Assembly (NCBI GenBank): GCA_001599915.1
Contig: BCIG01000018.1
Span: 310,001 to 374,000 of the forward strand
Direction: 5' to 3'
Length of the DNA stretch: 64,000 nucleotides
Origin: Symbiotaphrina buchneri
Taxonomy: Eukaryota; Ascomycota; Symbiotaphrinales; Symbiotaphrinaceae
In this document: in pieces, positions 33,078-44,206 of the stretch
Layout: each line of letters begins with the position of its first letter
Numbering within the stretch: the stretch's first letter is position 1
Program-made: the position numbers and the translations under genes
The notes under the pieces: generated by a model
The model's input: the letters and a program-made list of their open reading frames with translations, nothing else
Database searches by the model: none
What the model was told of the DNA's origin: nothing

Positions 33078-33733
33078 ATGAAGGCGTACTGGTATGATAA
33101 CTTGCCGGTAAGCCATCCGGATTACGTCTTCCCCAAGCCCTCTCCCGAGACTGACGATAGCTCAGGGAGATCAGCGGGAGGATCACGACTCGGGTCGCCC
33201 AGTGACCGTGGAGCAGCTAGCGAAGGTCGGGGTGATTTACCGCCATGCGCCAGATATCAGCACCGTCGATGCCATAGCCAAAGAGCGGAACTACAAGAAC
33301 AGGGACGAGATCACCGTTTCCCCCGAGAAGATGGGAGATGCCTATGAGAGCAAGGTGAAGATGTTCTTCCATGAGCACCTCCATGAGGACGAAGAGATCC
33401 GCTACATCCTGGATGGCGAGGGCTTCTTCGACGTCAGGAGTGAAGACGATGACTGGGTGCGCATCAGACTGGGAGCCGGCGACCTGCTCATACTACCTGC
33501 CGGTATTTACCACCGGTTCACGACCGACAGCAAGAATGTAAGCACCCTTTGTCTCCCTTCGCCGTCTCGATAGATCCAGCTCACACCCAAACCCGCAGTA
33601 TATCAAGGCCATGCGCTTGTTCCAGGAAGAGCCGAAATGGACACCGCTCAACAGAGGGCCTGAGGTGGATGAGAATCAATACCGTAAGCAATATCTGCAG
33701 ACCACCGGAATCAAGCCCGTCGCAGCAGCGTGA
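33078..33733 (+). CDS. adi1: Acireductone dioxygenase (methionine salvage)
   Basis: Metal-dependent cupin that oxidises acireductone to the 2-keto precursor of methionine. Exons 33078-33107, 33166-33537 and 33599-33733 give 178 aa. The start [10 protein letters not shown] joins [14 protein letters not shown]. The metal-ligand motif [13 protein letters not shown] (H-x-H-x(5)-E) and the second-ligand segment [11 protein letters not shown] are present. The ending [20 protein letters not shown] matches the ARD family. Length is typical (about 180 aa). The first exon is only 30 nt. Confidence 0.96.
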
Positions 33734-34057
33734 AGTTTCGAGGCCGGTTTGTTCCATAAAAGCAATCAATACCAGCACATACCCTTTGCCAATATAGGTA
33801 ATCAATATACAGCGACCACAATAATAGTCGCCCCTTTCAAACTCCCGTCAAGTGAGCTTGCTATCCTGTGATGCGTACCTTCGCAGTATAATATTTCCGT
33901 AGCCCGTGATGGAGTTTCGTGGATCGCTTGGGGAACGGCGCTACCCCGCGATTTAACCACTCCACCATACATTACAGATCGGATTTCGGAATTCTTTCAT
34001 AACTCCTCTTGGCCCAAATGTGAAGCAGCGCGAACGTACAACATCGGGGGAGGGAAC
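33734..34057. other. Spacer adi1 / SDR gene
   Basis: A 324-bp tandem gap holding the adi1 3' UTR and SDR promoter. A ATAACCACTCCACC-like stretch near 33950 looked tRNA-like but does not fold into a cloverleaf. Confidence 0.35.
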
Positions 34058-35563
34058 ATGGACGGGTGCTATGACACGAAGACGGCAGAGATCCTCTCCC
34101 CCGGCGCTGCTGCTTCTCGCAATCCCCGTCTCCAATTGCCCGCCAGCACCGACCCGCCTTCCGCCCAGAACCCGCCCCGACAGCTCATATGGGTCGTAAG
34201 CGCTCCCGAGCTTTGCCAGAATTTGCCAGCACCAGCTTACAGATGCCTTCCTAGGTCTTCGGCGCGACAGGTCATATTGGCCGGTCAGTGGTGCGGGCGG
34301 CTCTCAGCCACGGTGACAACGTCACGGCCGTTGGGCGGGCCTTCGAGAATAGCCAATCCAGCATGGAAGGCTGGCATGAGCACTGTTTGGGCCTGACCTG
34401 CGATGTCCGCATCAGGGAGACGGTGGAGAGCGTCATCGAGCAAAGCATCGAGCACTGGGGCAGGGTGGACATCATCGCGAAGTAAGATATGCACTCTTGC
34501 GTACGTGGAGCTCCCTGGGTTGACCTGTATCTGCAGCTGCACCGGTTATGGTATGCTTATTCCGCTATCGAAATGCTCTTCGGGGTCGTTTTAATGGAAC
34601 CTTGCTGTATGTAGGTGTCATTGGTGCATGCGAAGATCAGGATGAGCATGAAATCCGCAACCAGTTCGACACCAATTTCATGGGCACACTGAACATTCTC
34701 CAAGTATCCTTGCCCTATTTCCGCGAGCAGATGGCGGGTCGTTATTTGATTTTCAGCTCCACATGTGGCGCTTTGGGCGTGCCTGGTCTAGGACGTATGC
34801 TATTCCATTCCGTCTGCTCTCCTGTTTGATGGTCTAACAATCGGGGAAAAGCTTACTGCGCGACTAAGTATGCGGTTGAGGGCTTGGTTGAGAGCATGCT
34901 CTACGAGATCGATGCTTTCAACATCAAGGCCACGCTCGTCGAGCCTGGGCATGTCCGGCGGGATGAGTACGACTTCGATTGCCCCGAGAGTTCAACACCA
35001 GTCCGCTGACATATCGTTCTAGACCGGACCATAAGACGAATCCGCAACCTGCCTTTGGACACTTCTTCATAAAACCAGCGTCTACTGCTTATTCTGGTCT
35101 CACGGCGCCGGCGGGTCATGCAAAACGGATCCTCCAGTGGATGGGTGACAAGCAGCCGATCAGCGCCGTCAAATGCGCTGAGCTGGTGTGGCAGGTATGT
35201 GTTGCAGGCGCTCCATTCGCGTTTCCATCCTTGCACGGGTCCAAGCGCGCAGCGTCGGGTATGACTTGATGTCAAGTCTAATCGGTTGGCGTCTATGCAG
35301 CTAGGTCACTGTTCGTACCCCCCTTTGCGATTGCTGCTGGGCACCTACGCCGTTGAGAGCATCCGGGATCGGCTACGGTCGATCATTGAAGAGGTAAGAT
35401 ACTCCATCATCCGCCAAAGTAGGAACCCAGAGCGAGGGCTTAGCTCCCATAGATCGAAGATTGGAAACATCTCAACTTTCCCTCCGACGCAGAGCTAGAT
35501 CCACAGAAGCAGGCACCGCTGGAAGAGCCGAAAGCAGACGCTTCCAAGGCATCATCTGAGTAA
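34058..35563 (+). CDS. Short-chain dehydrogenase/reductase, substrate unknown
   Basis: Classical Rossmann-fold SDR. Eight exons (34058-34195, 34255-34481, 34537-34550, 34615-34794, 34852-34966, 35023-35194, 35301-35393, 35453-35563) give 349 aa. The cofactor motif is VFGATGHIGRSV (47-58, a variant of TGxxxGxG), the family NAG is replaced by NCTGYG, and the catalytic Ser lies in FSSTCGALG (about 175). Tyr188 and Lys192 form PYCATKYAVEG. The N-terminal 46 residues are Ala/Pro-rich, without a clear targeting signal. A C-terminal extension (HCSYPPLRLLLGTYAVESIR, then EDWKHLNFPSDAE) is shared with fungal SDRs annotated only as oxidoreductases. Exon 3 is a 14-nt microexon. Substrate cannot be inferred. 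Confidence 0.88.
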
Positions 35564-36372
35564 TGGCTTGCTATCGACGTCTGGTACCAGGGAAGGGAAG
35601 GCATAGTGCACGCCCCTCCTATCTGGCCCTAAACATGACCCGACCTTCAGACAATGGAAGCTTGCAGGATATAATAGATTATATCTGCTGAGATACTACC
35701 ATTTCCTAGGGACAAGCCTGCCCCACTGGTACGATGTGTGTGTCAACTGACTCAACCCGCAAGACAGCCCCCCAGACCTTGGTGGCGGTGCTGGTCAAAA
35801 CGTGCAAGATCAAAGCTGGCAGTACCGAGAAAGGGAGCATGGTAGTAGATAACGAGAAGTTGACAGACTCCGTCTTTAGGATGCATGATAATTACTGTCC
35901 ATTCAGTATTTGCTCAATGGGTGTGTCTATGGCAACATGCTCGGATGTGATACAACAACAGGTCGAGAAAATTGTGACCGCGAAGGCATCAAAACTAAAA
36001 ATACATCGGCCATAACCCATGGACCGCGTCTCTGCCACCACCACCGGGATCCACACGTAAAATTCAGATACCGGGAAATGGCACCGCGTAAGAAGAGGCA
36101 CTGTGCCATCATGCGACAAGTTCAACGGAATACGGTTGAAGACAGCTCCGGCTCTCAACACGACCTGCCACACGATTTGATCCTTAAGTTCCCGAGAAGC
36201 TCTCTCCCGCAAGTATGAAAGAATGGGAATTTTCCGTGCACATTGATATCATGCTCCAATTAACGCCTCGTACTCCACACATCCAAAGTTTTCAAGTTGC
36301 GAAGGCGCCACGGCCATAGGGCATGTAGAGTATCAAACCGTGGGCAGAAAGACGGCTCGGAACCACCCAGTC
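35564..36372. other. Convergent intergenic spacer
   Basis: About 810 bp between the SDR and knr4 stop codons. Frames on both strands (for example 35892-36212 minus) show no family features. Probably UTRs plus spacer. Confidence 0.4.
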
Positions 36373-38095
36373 TCAGATTTCGACGGTCTTCAAACCATCA
36401 GCACTCTCGTGACTGTCAGAAATCCCATCAATGCCTTCCACACCGAGCCCCTTGACTGTCTTCTCTTTCTTGTTCTCCTTATCATCATGCGGAGGCATCG
36501 ACGTCGACTTCTCTTGCTGATCCTTCATGTTGCCATTTTGGGCCGGCGAAGTCACCTCTACCAGATTGTCGGAACTTGAGTTGGCATCTGCGACTGAGGC
36601 TAGAGTCGAATTCGTAGCAGCGTCGACACCACTGTGTACCTTTACTGGGGCCGGTCGCTCCTCAGCAACTCTGGCAAGGGGAGATGATTTGGCATATGGT
36701 GCCTTCGGGCTTAAAGGTGTAAGGCTGCCGGTAAAGCGCGGAGGGGATCTTCCCCGTCCGTCACCATCCTCATGAAGAGAAGGGCTGCCATATGGCGAAT
36801 CGTGTTGGCCATCCATACCAGGAGTAGAAGGCCCAGAAACAGGGTTGGTTGCCTTTCGCCTAGGCGGCTTCCTGCCATATTTCTGATCCATCCTCCACCG
36901 TAGGATATCCAAGTAGCCAGGCTCGACTGTCGTGCTTTTGAACTCCCTGAGCTTCAGTTCATTGGTATCCTCGTCCACGTAAACTTTCTCACTGGATAGA
37001 TCATCGGCTACCATTGCCAGGAACGCAGCCCATGAACGGGCAACCACGTATTTGCAGTCATAGTCCCGGCCAAATATGATGATCTGACCCCATTTGCCCA
37101 ATGGCCCAGGCGCGAGATCGACGGCGATGTTGTTACCACCCCAATCTCTTGCCAGAGGAATCCAGCCTGGGTGCGCATACGCTTTTTGGACCGCATTTGG
37201 GGGTTGAGAGCCCTGGCGAGCGAGTAGGTCCTGTCGCCAAAGCGAGTTGGGAGGGTTCGCGGCACGGGCAGCGGACGAGGATGAGGAGGAAGCGATCCCC
37301 CCGAGAGCCTTTGTGGGTGTCTGTGGTTGTTGATACACGTGGTCGACAAGGAACTCTTGATTCACGACCCTCCAGTTCTGCCATTCTTGTACGATTTCCT
37401 CACAGTCCAGAAGCATGCAACCGAAGATGATGCCAGTTGGTAGCCCACCCCTTTCTTGTCCATCATGGATTTGCAACGACTCCCTGACCTCCATAGGCAA
37501 TGATACATCCAGTTGGTGTTCCAAATCGTTAAGATCATTTTGCGTGCAACCTTCCGAGAGATTGTCGTACAACTCCTCATAGTTGTCTTCTACCCAACGA
37601 TCAATTCGCTTCCATGAGTGAGAAACGGGGGGTGGAGGAGGGAGCCCTTCCTGGAAGTTCTGCAATTGAATCTCTCCAGGACCGACCGTGTTACCGGACT
37701 GCCTTCGCTGGGCAGAGCTGCTCCTCATACCAGGAGAGTATGGTGCCCTCGGATTTTGGCTGATGACAGGGGACCCATTAGGGATTTGGCCGAAAGACAC
37801 CGACCGCTCATCAGTGAAGGGCGCGGTGAGGTCTTGTACAGATTCAGCCCCACTTGCGACGGATGTAAGGGTCGGATGACGATTCGAATTCAGCGGCACG
37901 TGCTGGCCGGTGCGATAAGGGGCATCATGTGAAGCATGCCGATCATTGGAGGTCATTGTGTGCCAGAAGGAACGCCATGTTGACATCAGTCTACAGACGA
38001 AGGCGAACTTCAGATCAGCACACTGACAGCGCGAACAAGGGATTGAACAACCCAATTAGAACGGAATGGTCATGTGGAACTTACGATGACGCCAT
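36373..38095 (-). CDS. knr4: Smi1/Knr4 cell-wall assembly regulator
   Basis: Intrinsically disordered hub protein that links the Slt2 cell-wall integrity pathway to beta-1,3-glucan synthesis. One large exon 36373-37990 contains the SMI1/KNR4 domain: WKRIDRWVEDNYEELYDNLS, LNDLEHQLDVSLPMEVRESL, HDGQERGGLPTGIIFGCMLL, RDWGGNNIAVDLAPGPLGKW, RDYDCKYVVARSWAAFLAMV. Long Ser/Pro-rich flanks surround it. ATG 37986 would start MSTWRSFWHTMTSNDRHASH. A spliced 11-nt exon (38085-38095, ATGGCGTCATC, donor gtaagt, acceptor tgtag) adds MASSL in frame, giving 542 aa; I prefer it but it is inferred. Single-exon reading without the microexon gives 537 aa. Confidence 0.92.
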
Positions 38096-38682
38096 ATTGG
38101 CACGTAAAGTGAGATACAATGAAAAAGGAGATGCACTCCAAGGCGGACAGACGTTTGAGCACAGTTGTTCACCGAGCCAGCATTCGTGAGGCGCGGAAAA
38201 GGAGAGCCAGTGACGACGCGAGGCGATTGGCAACCCGAAAATTGAACGGGAGGGACCCTCGGCAGCGCTTGTTGCGGAGAAGACCGAGGATGTAAACAGT
38301 GAGTGAGTTCGCCACGACGAGGTCAAGTTATGTGCCTCGAGATGAAGAAGAAGGTGAGTGATGTGAGATCGAAATACTGTTCTCAAGATGATTGAGGCTG
38401 GTAGTGTCGGAGGTAATGGTGGTATTGAAGGGGGAAGCGAGTTTGATTAATTTGAGTGGAGGTACGGAGTCCGCTGTGTAGGAAGGCCCATTCGTAAGGT
38501 ACCTTAAGGTAGTGCGTAGGGTAAGTAAGGCGCGGAAAGCAAAACCGGCTTTGACAAGACTGCTCAACTGCTAGGACGGTCAATGCGGGTTAACTTGCAC
38601 GCGAAAAAAAGAGCGTAGAAAAGGACAAAACGCATACGAATAACGACAAAACGTGCAAATAGCGCAGGGCCGTTCGCTTAAA
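38096..38682. promoter_or_regulatory. knr4 upstream region
   Basis: Promoter side of knr4. It holds a dense GGTACCTTAAGGTA palindrome at about 38496-38510 and is followed by the G57 run. No exon seen. Confidence 0.4.

Positions 38683-38739
<57 letters not shown>
38683..38739. repeat. Pure G57 homopolymer (C57 on knr4 sense strand)
   Basis: 57 consecutive G residues with no interruption, between AA and CGCGTC. It lies 588 bp upstream of the knr4 start. Open frames crossing it encode only poly-Gly or poly-Pro and are artefacts. Such runs can form G-quadruplexes and are prone to slippage. The length in the assembly may not equal the true length. Confidence 0.95.
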
Positions 38740-40288
38740 CGCGTCAGTGTGGAGCAGGGAGCAGAGAGCAGAGCGGTGATCAAAGCGGATCAAAATCTGA
38801 TCGATGTATGGAAACTTTTCACTGCATTTACGATAAGCACGATAACAATAATAATAGTCTGCATGGCAATAATAATGGCTGGGAGATTAAGGTACTGCTG
38901 GTGCTCGTCGGGCTTGATTCATCATGATAATTAATATCAACAACTTCAGTTGTCCCAGGCTCAAAGGGGCGCGGCCCACACTCATTCCTTCCTGCGGGAC
39001 CCCTTGGCGACTATTTTTAGACGGGCAAATCTGCGTCTCCCGTTACCTGGTACGAGCAGTGAATCTGGAACTGCCTCAGCAGCCACCCGCTGCTTGGACA
39101 GACATCTCCGAATAATCGCTTTGTGTATCTTGCGACAGCTCCCATACGAGCCCCGGTTTACCAATTTTAGAGGGGCAAAGAAAAGGTGCCCTTGGGAGTA
39201 TGCCCAGGTGGAGTACGGAGTCCGGAGGTACGAAGTACACAGGTCGTGCCTGGCTCTGATCTGACGGCTGGGCGGAACGCAAGTACATGCATTATTAGGT
39301 AAGGTACCTCCCTCACCAACTCAGCCTAGTGAGGAACAATGTACCGAAGGTAAGGTACGGGCGTATGATTAGTGGCGATTTCTGGCAGGATCTACTAAGG
39401 TACCTTAAGTACACTGTACCTGGAGCAGCCCGGGGTACCTGGGTACTTTACCTACCTTAAGGTAGGTAAGGTAACCAACGACAACAAGGAGCACGATGAC
39501 CAGCAAATAGAGCAAAAATGAATAAGGTACCGGAGACTACCTTACCCTACATCGTCGCCTATATAAGGTACCTTATGCAGGTGTGCTCCTTCCAGTCAGT
39601 CTCTTACGAAGCACTGTGAAGCACCGTTATCGTCTGATCAACGGATGGTACTTCGTACAGGATGTTGCTTTGTACTTTGCACTCTGCTTTTGCTTCTGAT
39701 TGGTCCGGTGTCGTCAATCTTGATGGTAAGCTTCATCTATGATTGGTCACTCTTCTTTTGGCCCGTTGTTTCTGGCAGTGGCTTTGGCCCTAACGCAAGG
39801 ACCCGTTTGCGCCTCGAACGGTTAAGGTACAGGGTGCCAGTACTTCCATTTTGCGCGCTGGCCTGCACTTTAAAGGGGAGGTACTTGCTCTCTTATGACG
39901 TCCCTTTTAAAAGTAAAACTTTGTAGACTTCGTAGTCGTAACGCGAGTCACGTCGTCCGCCGTTATGACTTTTACGTGAGGTACGTTATGACTTTTACGT
40001 GAGGTACGCATCAGGGCGCTATAAACGAGTCAGACTCACTGCTTGGTCACAATCCTCATCGTCCAGCCTGGCATATTGTTCTATTATCTGTGCCTTAGAC
40101 ACCACCAATGCTTACTCTAAACATGTAATCGCATATCATGTAGCTCAACCCAAACCTCCAAGCGCCCCTACTCTATCCCTCCAATCCAGACATCCAAGGA
40201 CACCCCTCGATGTTCAAAAGTACGGCCTCCGCGAGTGACCATAAGACGTAGATAGATAGATACAGTGGTGGTCGATTTCATAGCCGAG
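38740..40288. other. Gene-poor gap rich in GGTACC-type palindromes
   Basis: About 1.5 kb between the G run and the 3' end of the Mg2+ transporter. It has at least eight TAAGGTACC-like sites between 39290 and 39580, a TATA-like CTATATAAGG at 39559-39568, and a small frame at 39646-39926. That frame begins MVLRTGCCFVLCTLLLLLIG (signal-peptide-like), with a possible splice donor at ATGgtaagc. No family recognised. I do not call it a gene. Confidence 0.4.
39961..40006. repeat. 23-bp direct tandem duplication
   Basis: Two perfect adjacent copies of a 23-bp unit starting CGTTATGACTTTTACGTGAG (39961-39983 and 39984-40006). Each unit contains TTTTACGTGAGG, with a CRE-like ACGT core. Recent local duplication. 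Confidence 0.9.
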
Positions 40289-42314
40289 TCAGATGTACCT
40301 GAGCCGCCGGAGAAGTGCCAGAGCACTGAGGACAATGGCTCCAATGACGCCGATGATCCCAAAGAACCACACGTACCCCGAAGAATCTTTGCCTGGTACA
40401 GGCACGTTCATGCCAAAAAGACCGGTGATAAGATTGAGGGGTACCATGATCGTGGCAATCAGCGTAATCTTGCTGAGCACTTGATTGGCCCGGTTTCCTT
40501 GCTCAATGCTGTCCACACTGAGCTGCGCCAAGTAGTTGGCGTGGGATCGCGACAGCATCTTTTCCGAATGTCCCAGGTTGGACATCATGGTGACCACGTG
40601 GTCCTGGATATCGCCGAGATACAGCCCAATCTCGCCGCGCGGCGTGACCGAATACTGCTCGTTGCAGCGCTTCGCGAAGCCTTTGATGACATCCGCCTTC
40701 CCACCGAGAAGCCGCATCAAGCTCATGATCTTCTTGCGGCAGTCGCCAATTTGATGCAGGAGGGAGCTGAAATCAGTCGCTCGAGAGACGAACACTTGAT
40801 CTTCGATGATGTCCGTTTCTTGCTCAATGTCGTGAATAACAGGCCCAAAAGTGTCGACAATATCGTCACTGCACGGTCAGCAAAACATCGCGCGGCAAAG
40901 TGTCGAGTACTCACATTAAAGCATAACAGATCCAATCCGCACTGAGGGCTAGATAATCCCGCAGCTTTCCAATTCTCTTTCTTACATTCGCAGCGTGCGG
41001 ACTCGGGCGGAATGTGAAGCTCAGGACTCCCTCGCGAAACACCACGATATAAACATTGACCGGCTCCATGTACTCGTCGCTACGCTTATCCACCTGATAG
41101 AAAGATCTGAAGCAGACAAAATAGTATTGCTTGAATAGCTCGACCTTCTCTCGTGTCTCCTGAGTCTTGATATCTTCAGATGTCAGCGGATGGATGGAGA
41201 ATGCCCTGGAAATTGCATTCACTTCATCCTCCGATGGATCCAGGACGTCGAGCCACCACACACCTCCCTCTGGTCCAAGATCGAAGAGGTCGCGGAAAGA
41301 TTCCCCCGGCATGACAAGATCCCCAAGCTCCGGTGCATGGACCGTTGAGTCCAGTTCGGACGAAAAGAAAGAGTACCGATTCGTCTCTGGAGGATTTTGG
41401 CGTAAATCGCCAACAGATGTAGTCTCGGCTAGCAATGGGCCTTCTTTCTCAGCCAAGCTGCCATATGGACTCTCAGCAGTGGTTACGAAGGGCCTTGTGG
41501 CAAAGTTTCCAGGGCCAATTGGTTGGCCGGCATTGACATGGTCTCCTTTTGCTACCTTGGGCCTTCTGCTTTGCGAGCTGAGGCTATATCTCCGGCGGGG
41601 AGCACCTGTATCCATGCCTAGACTATTGCAAGTCTGCTCTGCTACGAACTCTTCGAGTTCTTCGAAGTCTATGTTCCCGGTTTTCATCGACTCCTCATTG
41701 GGAGGGAAACATACATCCTCCTCTGCGGAGTCGTGACGAGAGATAACATCTTCTCGGCCTTCGACCTTGGTATTTGGTTCGCTGAAGGTGGGACGCCGAT
41801 GGTGGGTAGCGCCAGAAACAGTACGATGAAGGCACAAATCAAGATCGGATGGCGCTTTGCTGTCGAGCGTACCGGCTCGCTCACGACGCCTGGGATCCGC
41901 AAAAGCATCGACCGAATTCGGCGGAGAAAGCGAGCGGCTTGACTTGGATGAATCTCGTGACATCCTCCGCTCTCTTTGAAGGGGGCGCCGGAAGGTATCA
42001 CGGCGTGCAATCACTGGGCTACTGGCATCGCCTCTCTTATGGTGATGCACCGATCCTGCAGCGCTCGCATTGTCGTCTGCAACGGCATGCTCGTGTTCGT
42101 TTTTCCGGTCAAGCGCATCGTTCAGTTGCTGGAGATCCAGTCTCATAGCAGGAGATTCTCCACCGGCAATCGTACCAGCAGTGCCTCTGCGTGTCCCGTG
42201 TCCACCAGTATTATCCGCTCTCGGTAAGGAAGAAGGTTGGAATCGATGATCATCAAGGTCAGAGACGGGAGTGCTGAAGCGACTCCGAGATCTGTCTGAT
42301 CGAGGGGAATCCAT
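40289..42314 (-). CDS. mnr2: CorA-family Mg2+ transporter (Mnr2/Alr type)
   Basis: Divalent-cation channel; yeast Mnr2 releases Mg2+ from the vacuole, Alr1/2 import it at the plasma membrane. Exons 40915-42314 and 40289-40868 give 659 aa. The first ~280 residues are Ser/Arg-rich and disordered (MDSPRSDRSRSRFSTPVS). The CorA cytosolic domain begins near GVWWLDVLDPSEDEVNAISR and includes SIHPLTSEDIKTQETREKVE. The coiled stalk is followed by VPLNLITGLFGMNVPVPG, with the ion-selectivity motif G-M-N at 619-621. A second membrane helix (YVWFFGIIGVIGAIVLSALA) and a short basic tail end the protein. Splicing reads WICYALI then DDIVDTFGPVIHDIEQET. The basic extended N-terminus and short tail fit the Mnr2 branch better than Alr1. 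Confidence 0.93.
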
Positions 42315-43793
42315 CGCGTTGTTACAGAGATTCACTAGCGGGCGCCTTCTCAAGAGAAATGTAACGGATCGTAAGAGCTCACCACTCCTACAAGGTTCGA
42401 CTGCTCAATGATTCGAGTGCAGCACCGCACCAAGTGCGCGTGAATATGTCCCGGGTGAGGCGCCAACGAGCGCTCACCGACCGCGTGCAGTCAACTTGAT
42501 CGGTGTTCGACGCAGGGACAGTATCCCCACGGTGCAACTTGCACGAAATTATGGAAACCCCGTTCAGCCGCCTCGCTAAAGCGAGAAATGCGATTCGACA
42601 AACGTCTGCCAGCAATATGTGAATGAGTTGATGGTGAAGGCTGCGGAGAGCCAATTATGGAGGCTTCTTGTCGCCTCCACAGTAGACCCAGAATTTTGGG
42701 CCTAGGAGAGGGCGAATGAAGGAGAACTTGAGGCCGAGGAGTCCCGCCAACTTGGTGGTTTATCAGTGCTGAGCCTCAGGGGCTAGGGATCGAGTAGAGG
42801 AGTCTGACGGAGAGCGACCGGCAAGGTTATGACGAGCAAATGATCGTACGGGTGACGCCAGAGGAGGGTTTCGAACAGTCCGAGTAATTCTTCACAGCGA
42901 ATCTAAAAGAATGTGGGAAGGTCAAGAAGACGTAAATTCTATCCCTGGTCAAGATGTAAGGATTGCCAGGATATTGCGTTCGAAGGTCTCTGTCCAAGCG
43001 ACAAAGACTGTCGTCGAGATTTAGGTGAGTTGAAGAAAAGATGAGGATCCAAAAGCAGGAGTTTTGTTCCAAGGCCAGAACTAGCGGAAAATTCTCTCGG
43101 CTGTGCCAGGTCTAGGTTGTGAACAAGCCTCGAAGCGAACCGTCGAGACTTCTCACGAATTCAGCCAAAAACACCCCAGCCCAACTCCGGTCTCGTAATG
43201 CTTCCTTCTACGTGTCGCATCTAAAGCAAATAGGTGCAATGCTCAATTGATCCCGTGGAATGCGTCTTGGAACCCAAGTTTCTGCCGTTATACATAGGAA
43301 CACGCCTTTCTTGTCCGTTAAAGATGGGGTACTTCATACTGTTCCTTATCATGAGCTCCTTTCAAGGCTACGGTGAGCACGGAGTTACACCTAGTACTGT
43401 ACGTCGTCGGGGTACGGAAACGGCACTCGCTCACAGCCCCTGGATATCGCACGTGCATTCCATCCACGCACAGGGTCGCTGGCCGCCAGATGTTCCTCTG
43501 GCAAGCAGTAAGAACCGTTTTCTGCAAAATCGGCTGTGTACAATGAATATTTCTTCATAACGTAAGAACAAGAAGCATGAACATAGACGGAGCTCATGCT
43601 GCCCTCGCATGCCTCCAGGTGGTCCGTGCTCCGTAGCAAAACTTCCATTGGTCCCGAGTGTGGGTGGCATCAACCACCAACTGGTAACAACAGCCTTACA
43701 GCTTCATACTTGAAGCACGCCCCCCCCCCCCCCCCCGCAGTGCCGCCTGAAGAGATATCACACTCCCCTTTCCAATTAGAAGCAATCCCAAAG
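42315..43793. promoter_or_regulatory. Divergent promoter region, mnr2 / spc1
   Basis: About 1.5 kb without a convincing exon; long shadow frames on both strands show no family features. It ends with the C17 run near the spc1 start. Confidence 0.4.
43720..43736 (+). repeat. C17 homopolymer upstream of spc1
   Basis: 17 consecutive C residues, 57 bp before the spc1 ATG, on the sense strand and probably in its leader or core promoter. Confidence 0.9.
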
Positions 43794-44206
43794 ATGGCCG
43801 ACCAGCTCTTGGAGAAAATACAAGAGGTCTTCGAAGGGCAAATTGTAAGTTGTCACGGAAATGGTGTTGCTCCCCACGAAACTAACCGATGTAGGACTTC
43901 GAAGGCCAACGTCTGGCCGAGATCCTATCTACGGTCTTCCTTGCATTGACCGGTGTCAGTATCCCATCCCCTCTGCATCTATCCAATCCCCACAGCTGAT
44001 AGCCACAGATGGTTGCGTTTTTGACAGGCTTTATATCAGGAGACGTACACACTTTGCTCTGGGTGGGCCTTGGGGGTGCTTTGCTTACTTTCCTTGTTGT
44101 CGTTCCGCCCTGGCCCTTCTTCAACAGAAACCCTGTGGATTGGCTACCTGCAGGCACAGTATTGACCGGGTCGGAGCTACATCTGGATGGGAAAAGGATC
44201 AACTGA
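43794..44206 (+). CDS. spc1: Signal peptidase complex subunit 1 (Spc1/SPCS1)
   Basis: Small ER membrane subunit of signal peptidase; it tunes substrate choice by the catalytic subunits. Exons 43794-43844, 43895-43954 and 44009-44206 give 102 aa. MADQLLEKIQEVFEGQIDFE begins the family signature D-F-x-G-Q-x-L-A-E (DFEGQRLAEILSTVF). Two membrane helices follow (TVFLALTGMVAFLTGFISG; LLWVGLGGALLTFLVVVPPW), then the luminal-side ending PPWPFFNRNPVDWLP. Length is typical (about 90-105 aa). Confidence 0.95.

Noticed and set aside
33930-33970. tRNA-like stretch before the SDR gene
   Set aside because: No T-arm consensus and the halves do not pair into a cloverleaf.
38590-38934. Poly-Pro and poly-Gly open frames over the G57 run
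   Set aside because: They exist only because a homopolymer has no stop codons; flanks have no protein-like sequence.
40265-40945. 226-codon plus-strand frame opposite the Mg2+ transporter
   Set aside because: Antisense shadow of the CorA domain exon; the minus strand carries the GMN motif.
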